Source: an uncultured Pelagibacteraceae bacterium (GTDB lineage: Bacteria > Pseudomonadota > Alphaproteobacteria > Pelagibacterales > Pelagibacteraceae). From it: 42,968 bases of DNA. Every line of letters begins with the position of its first letter. Within the stretch, counting starts at the first letter, position 1. Positions 11,452 through 20,905 of this stretch are shown here, one piece after another. Below the pieces are notes generated by a model. That model was given only the letters and a program-made list of their open reading frames with translations. It searched no databases and was not told the DNA's origin. Position numbers and translations under genes: made by a program. Where the stretch lies: assembly GCA_902603045.1 (NCBI GenBank), contig CACKTH010000004.1, positions 1 through 42,968 on the forward strand, written 5' to 3'.

Positions 11452-13986
11452 ATGCTTAATCCCTTAAACATTATAAGCAAATTTATTAAAAGTGGTAATC
11501 AAAAAGAATTAGATAGAATTAATAAAATTGTAAATGAAATCAATCTACTAGAGAGTGAGGTTGGCAAATTCGAGGATAAAAAATTTCCCATTAAAACAAA
11601 AGAATTTATTTCAAGATTAAAAGATGGGGAAAAATTAAACAATATTTTGTCTGAAGCATTTGCGCTAGTAAGGGAAGCTTCAATAAGAATAAGAAATGAA
11701 AGGCATTTTGATGTTCAGCTAATTGGTGGAATTGCCCTTCATGAAAATAAGATTGCAGAGATGAAAACAGGGGAAGGCAAAACACTCACTATTGTCCTTG
11801 CTGCATATCTTAACGCATTAGAAAAAAAGGGTGTACATATAGTTACTGTAAATGATTACTTGGCTAAAAGAGATAGTATAAATATGGGTAAAATATACAG
11901 TTTTTTAGGCTTAACTTGTGGATATATAAACTCAGATCAATCAGATGAAGAGCGTAAAGAAAATTATAATAAAGATATAACTTACGCCACCAACAGTGAG
12001 CTAGGTTTTGATTTTTTAAGAGATAACATGAAATATTCAAGAAATGAAATGGTCTTGCGAGAGCATAATTTTGCAATAGTTGACGAGATTGATTCATGTT
12101 TAATAGATGAAGCGAGAACTCCATTAGTTATTTCTGGAGCTGCAGAGGATAAAACTATGCAATATATTTCTGTAGATAAATTAATTAAAAATTTAAAAAA
12201 AACAGACTTTGACTTAGATGAAAAAGAAAAAAACATACTTTTAACAAATGAAGGAATAGATAATGTTGAAAAAATATTCTCTAATGCTGGTATTTTAAAA
12301 AATAACAATTTTTATGACCCAGAAAATTTACATTTGGTTCATCATGTAAACCAAGCTCTAAGGGCAAATTATTTATTTGAGAATGGAAGAGATTATATAG
12401 TTAAAGATAACGAAATAATTATAATTGATGAACAAACAGGTAGGCAATTGCCAGGTAGAAGATTTGGTGATGGACTTCATCAGAGTTTAGAAGCTAAAGA
12501 AAAAATAGAAGTTAAAGCTGAAAATCAAACACTGGCGTCAATAACTTATCAAAATTTTTTTAGGTTGTATGATAAATTAGCAGGTTGCACAGGGACAGCG
12601 CAAACCGAATCTGCGGAATTTTTTGAAATTTATAACTTGCCTGTTTTGCAGATACCTACCAACAAGGATATGATAAGAAATGATCTTAATGACCAAATCT
12701 TTAGAACAAGTTTAGAAAAAGATAAAGCAATCATACAAAAAATAAAAGAATGTAATGAAATTGGACAACCACTGTTGGTTTTCACATCTAGCATAAATAA
12801 ATCTGAACATTACTCAAATTTGTTAGAAAAAGAAAAAATTAAACATATTGTTTTAAATGCTAAAAATCATGAGAAAGAAGCAGAGATTATTGCAAACGCA
12901 GGCAAAACAAATTCAGTAATTATTACAACAAGTATATCAGGAAGAGGTGTTGATATTAAGTTAGGCGGACAAGACCAATCTGAAAAAGAGGATGTAAAAA
13001 AAAGGGGAGGTTTATTTGTTATTGGAACAGAAAGAATGGAAAGTAGAAGAGTTGATAATCAAGCAAGAGGACGATCAGGAAGACAGGGAGATGAAGGTAG
13101 TTCAATATTTTTTGTCAGTTTAGAAGATGATTTGATGAGATTGTTTGGCTCAGAAACCATGAATTCAATGCTAGAAAAGCTTGGTCTTAAAGATGGTGAA
13201 AGTATTGATCATCCTTGGATAAATAAAGCAATTGAAAGAGCACAACAAAAAGTTGAAGCAAGAAACTTTGATATTAGGAAAACGCTTATTAAATTTGATA
13301 ATGTTCTTAATGACCAAAGACATGTAATTTTTGAACAACGAAAAAATGTAATAAATGGCAAAGAAAAGGAGAATTATTCAGATATTTTTCTTGAAGAGGT
13401 CCTAGAAAATTTAAAAAGACAAAAAATATTATACGAAAAATCTCCAAATTCTAAAGAATTTCCAAATGCTTTAAAGCAGACTTTGGGCAAATCAATAACT
13501 GATGATGAATTGGATGAAATTTTAAATTCAGATCTAAAAACAATGGAAAAAAAAATAAAAGATAAATTTATAAATAACAGAGATGAAAGAAATAATTTAT
13601 TAGGCATAGAACAAGGAAAAGAAATTGAAAAAAGAATATTGGTACAAATTATAGATCAGAACTGGAAATCACATATTCAATACCTAGAGCAATTAAGACA
13701 AGTAATTGGTTTAAGATCTTATGGACAAAGAGATCCTTTAGTAGAATATAAAAAAGAAGCATTTTTATTATTTGAAAATTTATTAGCAAAATTAAAAACT
13801 GATCTTGTCACAATGCTTCTAAATTTAAAAATAATAGAAAAAGATGATAATCAGACTGCAACTAGTAATAATATTAAGAACGATCCAAAATGCCTACTTG
13901 TAAAAAATAAAGGAGGAAAAATATCTAGAAATGAAAGATGTGAAGCTACTGGAAAAAAATTTAAAAATTGTTGTGGTGCTTTATAA
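11452..13986 (+). CDS. secA: Preprotein translocase ATPase SecA
   Basis: MKTGEGKT Walker A, VDEIDS, GTAQTES, GRQGDEGSS; C-terminal degenerate metal-binding tail. Confidence 0.97.
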   Translation: MLNPLNIISKFIKSGNQKELDRINKIVNEINLLESEVGKFEDKKFPIKTKEFISRLKDGEKLNNILSEAFALVREASIRIRNERHFDVQLIGGIALHENKIAEMKTGEGKTLTIVLAAYLNALEKKGVHIVTVNDYLAKRDSINMGKIYSFLGLTCGYINSDQSDEERKENYNKDITYATNSELGFDFLRDNMKYSRNEMVLREHNFAIVDEIDSCLIDEARTPLVISGAAEDKTMQYISVDKLIKNLKKTDFDLDEKEKNILLTNEGIDNVEKIFSNAGILKNNNFYDPENLHLVHHVNQALRANYLFENGRDYIVKDNEIIIIDEQTGRQLPGRRFGDGLHQSLEAKEKIEVKAENQTLASITYQNFFRLYDKLAGCTGTAQTESAEFFEIYNLPVLQIPTNKDMIRNDLNDQIFRTSLEKDKAIIQKIKECNEIGQPLLVFTSSINKSEHYSNLLEKEKIKHIVLNAKNHEKEAEIIANAGKTNSVIITTSISGRGVDIKLGGQDQSEKEDVKKRGGLFVIGTERMESRRVDNQARGRSGRQGDEGSSIFFVSLEDDLMRLFGSETMNSMLEKLGLKDGESIDHPWINKAIERAQQKVEARNFDIRKTLIKFDNVLNDQRHVIFEQRKNVINGKEKENYSDIFLEEVLENLKRQKILYEKSPNSKEFPNALKQTLGKSITDDELDEILNSDLKTMEKKIKDKFINNRDERNNLLGIEQGKEIEKRILVQIIDQNWKSHIQYLEQLRQVIGLRSYGQRDPLVEYKKEAFLLFENLLAKLKTDLVTMLLNLKIIEKDDNQTATSNNIKNDPKCLLVKNKGGKISRNERCEATGKKFKNCCGAL

Positions 13987-13987
13987 A

Positions 13988-15094
13988 TTAAAATATCACT
14001 GTTAATAAAATTAATAATACAACAATTGATGTAATTGAAATAAATAATTTTTTATTCAATTTAATTTTTGAAATCAAATTTTGAACTAAATTATATTTAA
14101 TAGTAAGTTTATCTTGATTAACTGCATTAGTACTGAAACCTTTATTCCTACCAATATCTAAAAACTTATTTTTTCTTTGATTTAATATTTCTTCCTCATT
14201 TAATGTAATAAATTTACTTAAGTTTCTATCAATGGCATTACGCACATTGTCTAAAATTAGATCTTTATCTCGATGTGCACCCCCTAAAGGTTCAGGTATT
14301 ATCTCATCAATAATTTCTAACTTTAAAAGATCTTTCGCTGAAAGCTTCATTGCTTTCGCAGCTTCTAAAGTCTTTGTTGGATCTCGCCAAAGTATAGTTG
14401 CACATCCTTCTGGAGATATTACTGAATATATTGCATTCTCTAACATCAATACTTTACTTGAAGAAGCTAATGCAATAGCACCACCAGAGCCACCTTCGCC
14501 TATTATTATAGATAAAGTTGGAACAGTCAGTTGCATAGAACATTCAATAGACTTTGCTATTGCTTCTGCTTGTCCTCTCTCTTCAGCACCAACACCTGGG
14601 TAAGCACCTGGAGTATCAACAAAATTAATAATTGGTATCTTAAATTTATTAGCTAAATTCATTAACCTTATCGTTTTCCTGTAGCCTTCTGGTCTCATCA
14701 TCCCGAAATTTCTCTCAATTCTTGAGTCTAAATTTTCACCTTTTTCCTGTCCTATTACTAAGACTGATTTAGAGTTAAACTTACCAAAGCCACATATTAC
14801 TGATTTATCTTCTCCATAAAATCTATCTCCTGAAAGTGAAATAAATTCATCAAATAAATTATCTATAAAAAATTTTGATTTAGGTCTATCCTCATGTCTT
14901 GCAACCAATGTCGTCTGCCATGCATCAAGATTTGAATATACATCTTTAAGTTTTTTATCTATTTCATTTTGTAAATCAGTTATTTTACTTGTGTCAACCT
15001 CTGAAAGGCCGTCTTGATTATAAGGATCTTTTAATTTATCTAGTTCTATTTCTAAGTTTTTGATATCAGTTTCAAAATTTAAATAATTTTTCAT
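13988..15094 (-). CDS. accA: Acetyl-CoA carboxylase carboxyltransferase subunit alpha with hydrophobic C-terminal extension
   Basis: GEGGSGGAIAL, YSVISPEGCATILW; extra C-terminal segment ending KKLFISITSIVVLLILLTVIF. Confidence 0.95.
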   Translation of the reverse strand: MKNYLNFETDIKNLEIELDKLKDPYNQDGLSEVDTSKITDLQNEIDKKLKDVYSNLDAWQTTLVARHEDRPKSKFFIDNLFDEFISLSGDRFYGEDKSVICGFGKFNSKSVLVIGQEKGENLDSRIERNFGMMRPEGYRKTIRLMNLANKFKIPIINFVDTPGAYPGVGAEERGQAEAIAKSIECSMQLTVPTLSIIIGEGGSGGAIALASSSKVLMLENAIYSVISPEGCATILWRDPTKTLEAAKAMKLSAKDLLKLEIIDEIIPEPLGGAHRDKDLILDNVRNAIDRNLSKFITLNEEEILNQRKNKFLDIGRNKGFSTNAVNQDKLTIKYNLVQNLISKIKLNKKLFISITSIVVLLILLTVIF

Positions 15095-15242
15095 TAATTT
15101 ATTATATATAATTTTTGGGCGATAAAATGATCAAATTATAAAAATTATATTTTTTTCAGAAGAAAAATAACATTTTTCCAAATAAATTAATGACATAGTT
15201 TATTGATTGTCATATACAACGATTTCTAAATTTGTAAAAATT

Positions 15243-17393
15243 ATGATTAATTCATTTATTAAAATTAACACTTTATCTGTTTCTAAGGATTTATCTGATT
15301 TTGTAAAAAATGAACTTCTTCCAGGATTAGACATTAAAGAAAAAGATTTCTGGGATGGATTTGATAAAAGTATTAATGAACTTGCCCCAATTAATAAAAA
15401 GTTACTAGAAATTCGTGAAACTCTTCAATCTGAAATTGATTTATGGTTAAAAAAAAACAGAAATGGAGAATTTAATCATCAAAAGTACAAGAATTTTTTA
15501 AGAGAAATTGGATATTTAAAGGAAGAAGGAAGCGATTTTAAAATAGATACAAAAAAGCTTGATAACGAGATTTCTAGTATTGCAGGTCCTCAACTTGTAG
15601 TTCCAATAATGAATTCTAGATATACATTAAATGCTGCTAATGCAAGGTGGGTAAGTTTTTATGATAGTTTATATGGAACAGATTTAATTGAGTCAGAAGA
15701 AACCGGAAGTCAAAAGTATGATCCTCTAAGAGGACAAGAAGTAATAAGATATGCACGTGAATTTCTAAATGACCACTTCTCTATCAATGAAATTCATTGG
15801 AAAGATATAAATGGATTTAAAATAAAGGGAAGTGACTTGAAAATTTTAAAAGATGATAAAGAGTTTGAGCTAGTAGATAAAAATAAATTTATTGGATACA
15901 GAGGAGAACCTAATAATCCAACAACAATAATTTTAGAAAATAATAATTTAAAAATTGAGATTATAATTAACCCAAATGCATTTAGTGCTGTTCAAGATGC
16001 TGCGGGGATAAGTGACATAATTATAGAATCTGCAATATCTACTATATGTGATAACGAAGATAGTGTTGCAGCAGTAGACTCAGAAGATAAAATATTATGT
16101 TACAGAAATTGGTTAGGTTTGATGAAAGGAACTCTAAAATCTGTCTTCGAAAAGGATGGAAAAACTTTAGAAAGAAAACTTAATCCAGATAGAAGCTATA
16201 TTTCAAAAGATAATAAAAAGGAAAAGTTACATGGTAGAAGCTTACTTTTAATTAGGAATGTTGGTCATCTAATGACCAATCCAGCAATTATTTTAGAAGA
16301 TGGTTCTGAAGTTCCAGAAGGTATCATGGATGCATTTATTACAACTGCTGCAGCAATTCATGATTTAAAAAGAAAAGGCAACTCAAGAACTGGATCTATA
16401 TATATTGTAAAACCAAAAATGCATGGACCTGAAGAGACTGCTTTTACAGATAAGATATTCACAAGAGTTGAAGAAGTATTAAAACTTGAAAAGAATACAA
16501 TTAAATGCGGTATTATGGATGAAGAGAGAAGAACATCTGTAAACTTAAAAGAATGTATTAGAACACTAAAAAGTAGGGTTTTTTTCATTAACACAGGTTT
16601 TTTGGACAGAACTGGGGACGAAATGCATACATCAATGGAAGCAGGTCCAATGATAAAAAAAGGTGACATGAAAAAATCAAAATGGATAACTGCATATGAA
16701 AATAACAACGTAAATGTTGGTTTAAAATGTGGATTTTCAGGTGTTGCACAAATAGGCAAAGGTATGTGGGCTATGCCAGATAAAATGAAAGACATGATAG
16801 ATCAAAAAATATCACATCTTGAAGCTGGCGCGAATTGCGCATGGGTACCATCTCCAACTGCAGCTTCTTTACATGCAATGCACTATCATAAAGTAGATAT
16901 TTTTGAACAACATAAAGACTTAAAAAGTAATAAAATAGATTATATTGATAATTTATTAACAATCCCAGTAGCAGACAGACCAAATTGGAGCAAAGAAGAG
17001 ATAAATAATGAATTGTGTAACTCAGCTCAAACTATATTAGGTTATGTAGTAAGGTGGGTAGATCAAGGAATAGGATGCTCTAAAGTTCCGGATATAAATG
17101 ATGTTGGATTAATGGAGGATAGAGCTACACTAAGAATATCTTCACAACATATAGCTAACTGGCTACATCATGGTATTTGCTCAAATAGACAGGTTTTAGA
17201 AATTCTTAAGAAAATGGCAAAGATAGTTGATAAACAAAACGAAGGAGATCCAGAATATCAAAACATGTCTCCAAATTATGACAAATCAATATCTTTTAAG
17301 GCAGCATGTGAATTGATTTTCCATGGCAAGTCACAACCATCGGGTTATACTGAACCTCTATTGCATTTAAATAGATTGATAAAAAAAAGTTAA
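15243..17393 (+). CDS. glcB: Malate synthase G
   Basis: Long malate synthase G-type ORF (YGTDLIE, MHGPEETAFT, GIMDEERRTSVNL, NTGFLDRTGDEMHTSM); ATG start at 15243 preferred over the upstream non-ATG start in the ORF track. Confidence 0.96.
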   Translation: MINSFIKINTLSVSKDLSDFVKNELLPGLDIKEKDFWDGFDKSINELAPINKKLLEIRETLQSEIDLWLKKNRNGEFNHQKYKNFLREIGYLKEEGSDFKIDTKKLDNEISSIAGPQLVVPIMNSRYTLNAANARWVSFYDSLYGTDLIESEETGSQKYDPLRGQEVIRYAREFLNDHFSINEIHWKDINGFKIKGSDLKILKDDKEFELVDKNKFIGYRGEPNNPTTIILENNNLKIEIIINPNAFSAVQDAAGISDIIIESAISTICDNEDSVAAVDSEDKILCYRNWLGLMKGTLKSVFEKDGKTLERKLNPDRSYISKDNKKEKLHGRSLLLIRNVGHLMTNPAIILEDGSEVPEGIMDAFITTAAAIHDLKRKGNSRTGSIYIVKPKMHGPEETAFTDKIFTRVEEVLKLEKNTIKCGIMDEERRTSVNLKECIRTLKSRVFFINTGFLDRTGDEMHTSMEAGPMIKKGDMKKSKWITAYENNNVNVGLKCGFSGVAQIGKGMWAMPDKMKDMIDQKISHLEAGANCAWVPSPTAASLHAMHYHKVDIFEQHKDLKSNKIDYIDNLLTIPVADRPNWSKEEINNELCNSAQTILGYVVRWVDQGIGCSKVPDINDVGLMEDRATLRISSQHIANWLHHGICSNRQVLEILKKMAKIVDKQNEGDPEYQNMSPNYDKSISFKAACELIFHGKSQPSGYTEPLLHLNRLIKKS

Positions 17394-17400
17394 TTTAAAT

Positions 17401-18009
17401 TTATAAATCTCGTCTATTTTTAAAAGCAGATATGAGTGTTCCATCATCTGAAGTTTCTATTTCTCCACCAACTGGTAAACCTTGAGCTAATTTTGAAATT
17501 TTTACATTTGAATTTTTTAAACTGTCCTGAATATAAAAAGCAGTAGTTTGTCCTTCAACGGTAGCGCTGGTTGCTAAAATTACTTCATCAATATTTTCAT
17601 TTTTTATTCTTTCTATCAGAGAATTAATAAGCAAATTTTCTCTTTTATTGCTATTGTCGCTATCAGAAATCGTTCCACCTAAAATATGAAAGTAACCTTG
17701 AAAAATAGATGAACTTTCTATTGCCCATTGATCTGAAATATTCTCGACTACACAAATCTTATCATATTTTTTATCTACAAGCTCACAGTTATTATATTCG
17801 CAATTAATTGTAACAGGTTTTAATGTTCCACATATTTTACAACGTTCAATATTTTTTATTACCTGACTTAGATTATTAGCCAAAGGTTTTAATATTTCTT
17901 GGCGGTTATTGATCATTTTTAAAATTATTCTTTTTGCAGACTTTGGTCCAAGACCTGGTAATTTAGATATTAGTTTAATTAAATTATCTATTTCAGGAAG
18001 ATTTTGCAT
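17401..18009 (-). CDS. recR: Recombination mediator RecR
   Basis: LPGLGPKSAKRI, Cys4 zinc finger, Toprim segment with GGEIETSDDGTL. Confidence 0.94.
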   Translation of the reverse strand: MQNLPEIDNLIKLISKLPGLGPKSAKRIILKMINNRQEILKPLANNLSQVIKNIERCKICGTLKPVTINCEYNNCELVDKKYDKICVVENISDQWAIESSSIFQGYFHILGGTISDSDNSNKRENLLINSLIERIKNENIDEVILATSATVEGQTTAFYIQDSLKNSNVKISKLAQGLPVGGEIETSDDGTLISAFKNRRDL

Positions 18010-18013
18010 TTAA

Positions 18014-18331
18014 TTATAAAGGCCATTTAAATCCCGGCACACCTAATCCACCAGTCGCTTTAAATATTTCTTCGGAAGTTTTTGATTTTAATTTATTTTT
18101 TGCATCATTATGTGCAGCAGTGATTAAATCCTGAATTATCTCTTTATCTTCTTTCATTACTTTATCGCTTAACAAAATTTTAGTCATCTCTCCATCTCCA
18201 TTAAGGGTAATTTTAACCACATCTCCTCCAGACACACCATTAACTTCAATTTTTTTGAGATTCTCCTGACTTTCTTTCATTTTTTTTTCTATCTCTTTTG
18301 CTTTTTCAAGAATTTTATTAAAATCAGTCAT
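18014..18331 (-). CDS. YbaB/EbfC family nucleoid-associated protein
   Basis: Small YbaB-like protein adjacent to recR/dnaX; start MTDFNKILEKAKEIEKKM preferred. Confidence 0.92.
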   Translation of the reverse strand: MTDFNKILEKAKEIEKKMKESQENLKKIEVNGVSGGDVVKITLNGDGEMTKILLSDKVMKEDKEIIQDLITAAHNDAKNKLKSKTSEEIFKATGGLGVPGFKWPL

Positions 18332-19934
18332 CTTTTGTTTCAGTATCAAATAATTCAATATCAGGAAGTGCTTTTAACAAATTTTTATATTCGCTTGAGC
18401 TGTTATACTCTATAATATTTTTTTTTTTTAGGTTGTGTTTTTTCTCTTTTTCACTCGTCGCACCCTTTTCTTTTGAAAAAGATATAAGCCATCGGTTTTT
18501 AGTCCAGTCATATAATTTTTCAGACAAATCTTTTATGAAATTCTTATTTAGTTTATCATTTATAGAAATTTCGATATTCATATTTGAAAAAGACACTAAG
18601 TTCACATTATTTTCTAATTCGTATTTTAGTTTCATCTCTTTTTTTTTAAGGCATATTTCAATTAACTCTTCTAAACTGTTGATCTCAATATTATTTTTTT
18701 TTTCAATTTTTTCATCTTCTTGTTTAATATTTTTAATTTGATTAATTGGCTCCTCGCTTCTGGTATTTTTCAAATCTATATTTTTTGTTGGAGTTTTATT
18801 TGTTTCATTTTTCTGATTATCTAACATTACATTTCTTTTTTTTAAATAGATTAATTGGATAAGAAACATTTCAACTAATAAATTTGGATTAGCAACTATA
18901 TTTATTTCTTTTAAGGTTTTTAAAGTAAATTCCCAAAATAATAATAAAGCATTAGGATCTATTTCTTTTGATATAGATGTTATTTTTTTGTAATCACCAT
19001 CATTCAAATTAAAATTATTCCCTTCATTTTGTATGTGTGATATATTCTTAAAATAATATAATACTTCCAAGAAATCATTTAAAAATAGGTTAGGTTCAAT
19101 GCCTGAATTGTACAACTTCCTGTAGCGATCTATTATTTTTTCTTGGTCACCTAAAAAAATTATTTCTAATAATTCTATATATGCACTTTTATTGACATAG
19201 CCAAAGATCTTTTGAGCGTCCTCAAATGTCAGTGAATTATCGTTATTAGAAATAGTTGCTCTATCTAGTAAAGATAATGCATCCCTAACAGAGCCCTCTG
19301 ATAATTTGACTATTAATTTAATTGCATTGTCCTCGACATTTCTTTTTTCTTTTATTGTTATATTTTTTAAATAAACAAATAGTTCCTCAGACTTAACTCT
19401 AGATAGATTATACCTTTGACACCTGGATAAAACAGTAATAGGAATTTTTTTTACTTCAGTGGTTGCAAAAATAAATTTTAAATACTTTGGAGGCTCTTCC
19501 AATGTTTTGAGTAATGCATTAAATGCTTGTTTGCTTAACATGTGCACTTCATCGATGATAAAAATTTTAAATTTTGCTACTGATGGTGGATATCTAGAAA
19601 ATTCTATTAGCTCCCTTACATCATCTACTCCTGTTTTGCTTGCTGCATCCATTTCAAGAACATCAATATGATTTGAATTTGCTATAGGGTCGCAATGACT
19701 GCATTTCTTTTCACACATTCTTTCAAGTGTGTGCTCGCAGTTTAAAGCTTTAGCTACAATTCTTGCAAATGTAGTCTTTCCAATTCCCCTAATGCCGGTA
19801 AACAAAAAAGCATTAGCTGAACTATTATTTATAATAGAATTATAAATTGTAGTTGCAATTTCCTCATGACCAATCAAATCTTTAAATATTTGAGGTCGAT
19901 ATTTTAATGCCAGAATTTGAGACTTTGTTGTCAT
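18324..19934 (-). CDS. dnaX: DNA polymerase III subunit gamma/tau
   Basis: ALKYRPQIFKDLIGHE, FTGIRGIGKTTFARIVAKALNC, zinc-binding Cys cluster, IIDEVHMLS; start at MTTKSQ chosen because the upstream extension overlaps the SRP RNA. Confidence 0.94.
   Translation of the reverse strand: MTTKSQILALKYRPQIFKDLIGHEEIATTIYNSIINNSSANAFLFTGIRGIGKTTFARIVAKALNCEHTLERMCEKKCSHCDPIANSNHIDVLEMDAASKTGVDDVRELIEFSRYPPSVAKFKIFIIDEVHMLSKQAFNALLKTLEEPPKYLKFIFATTEVKKIPITVLSRCQRYNLSRVKSEELFVYLKNITIKEKRNVEDNAIKLIVKLSEGSVRDALSLLDRATISNNDNSLTFEDAQKIFGYVNKSAYIELLEIIFLGDQEKIIDRYRKLYNSGIEPNLFLNDFLEVLYYFKNISHIQNEGNNFNLNDGDYKKITSISKEIDPNALLLFWEFTLKTLKEINIVANPNLLVEMFLIQLIYLKKRNVMLDNQKNETNKTPTKNIDLKNTRSEEPINQIKNIKQEDEKIEKKNNIEINSLEELIEICLKKKEMKLKYELENNVNLVSFSNMNIEISINDKLNKNFIKDLSEKLYDWTKNRWLISFSKEKGATSEKEKKHNLKKKNIIEYNSSSEYKNLLKALPDIELFDTETKDD
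18418..18429 (-). repeat. A12 homopolymer (coding strand) inside dnaX
   Basis: 12 consecutive T on the + strand within the dnaX 3' region. Confidence 0.88.
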
Positions 19935-19937
19935 AAT

Positions 19938-20027
19938 GGGAGACCAACCAACCTGGAAAAAACTCATTACCCTTGCTCTTTTTCAAGTCTGGGGGAGTTC
20001 ATGGTAATTCCACCTGGTAGGCCTCCA
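19938..20027 (-). ncRNA. ffs: Bacterial small-type SRP (4.5S-like) RNA
   Basis: Reverse complement GGAGGCCTACCAGGTGGAATTACCATGAACTCCCCCAGACTTGAAAAAGAGCAAGGGTAATGAGTTTTTTCCAGGTTGGTTGGTCTCC; apical CAGA-CUU-GAAA-AAG-AGCA matches the domain IV layout CAGG-UCC-GGAA-GGA-AGCA; flanking arms pair; adjacent to dnaX. Confidence 0.88.
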
Positions 20028-20032
20028 GATGT

Positions 20033-20062
20033 ATTATAACAATAAATTTTTCTATTCTACAA
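20033..20062 (-). promoter_or_regulatory. Predicted sigma70-type promoter for the SRP RNA
   Basis: TATAAT (20033-20038) on the minus strand just upstream of the RNA 5' end; weak -35 TTGTAG (20057-20062), 18-nt spacer. Confidence 0.55.
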
Positions 20063-20067
20063 TAAAC

Positions 20068-20901
20068 TTAATTATTTTTTTCTCTAAATGAGTGAGCTTT
20101 ATAGACACCTAAAACGTGCATATCTTCACAGTGGAAAGCAAGCTCCTCTAATGAATTTTTAATTTTTTTTTCATCCAAATGTCCATCTATATCACATAAG
20201 AAGAAGAATGACGAAAATGAATTTTTTTCTGGAAAACTTTGAAGTTTCGTCATATTCACTCCATTAATAGCAAAACCGGACAAAGCAGAATACAAAGCTG
20301 CCGGCCTCTCTCTAAGTTTAAATAATAATGATGTAATGAAATTATTTTTATCAATTTCTGGCTGAAGTATATCTTTACCCATTATCAGAAATCTTGTGTA
20401 GTTATCATTAACATCCTGAATATTTTCTTGTAAAATTTCTAAATCATAAATTTTAGCACTTAATTTTGATGCAATTGCAGCTTTGGTTTTATCTTTTTCT
20501 TCTGAAATATATTTTGCGGAACCTGCAGTATCAGCTCTAACATTGGAAGAAAATTTATTTTTTTTAATAAATTCTGAAGCTTGACTTAGCGCTTGAGCAT
20601 GGGAATAAACATTTTTAATGTCTTTTAATTTTGATCCTTTTATACCAATTAAATTATGATTGATTGGGAAAAAAAATTCTTCATAAATATTTAACCTATG
20701 TTTAAAAATTAAATATTCTACTCCAATGTTTCCTGTAGTTTTGTTTGACTCTGGTATGATTGCTCTAATATTTCTATCTTTATGTGCTTTTTCAAAACAT
20801 TCATCGAAAGTTTTGCAAGGAATAGTCTCTATATTCGGAAACATATGTTTTGCACAACTCTCACTATAACTTCCAGCAATTCCTTGGTAAACAATTTTCA
20901 T
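20068..20901 (-). CDS. pheA: Prephenate dehydratase
   Basis: MKIVYQGIAGSYSE, IPESNKTTGNI, NYTRFLIMG, C-terminal ACT domain. Confidence 0.92.
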   Translation of the reverse strand: MKIVYQGIAGSYSESCAKHMFPNIETIPCKTFDECFEKAHKDRNIRAIIPESNKTTGNIGVEYLIFKHRLNIYEEFFFPINHNLIGIKGSKLKDIKNVYSHAQALSQASEFIKKNKFSSNVRADTAGSAKYISEEKDKTKAAIASKLSAKIYDLEILQENIQDVNDNYTRFLIMGKDILQPEIDKNNFITSLLFKLRERPAALYSALSGFAINGVNMTKLQSFPEKNSFSSFFFLCDIDGHLDEKKIKNSLEELAFHCEDMHVLGVYKAHSFREKNN

Positions 20902-20905
20902 ATTG

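Noticed and set aside
11864-12308. Overlapping antisense ORFs in secA
   Set aside because: secA sense frame is clearly conserved; antisense products look compositionally artefactual
16358-16795. 145-aa antisense ORF inside glcB
   Set aside because: Antisense shadow of an AT-rich conserved coding frame; no recognisable domain or ribosome-binding context
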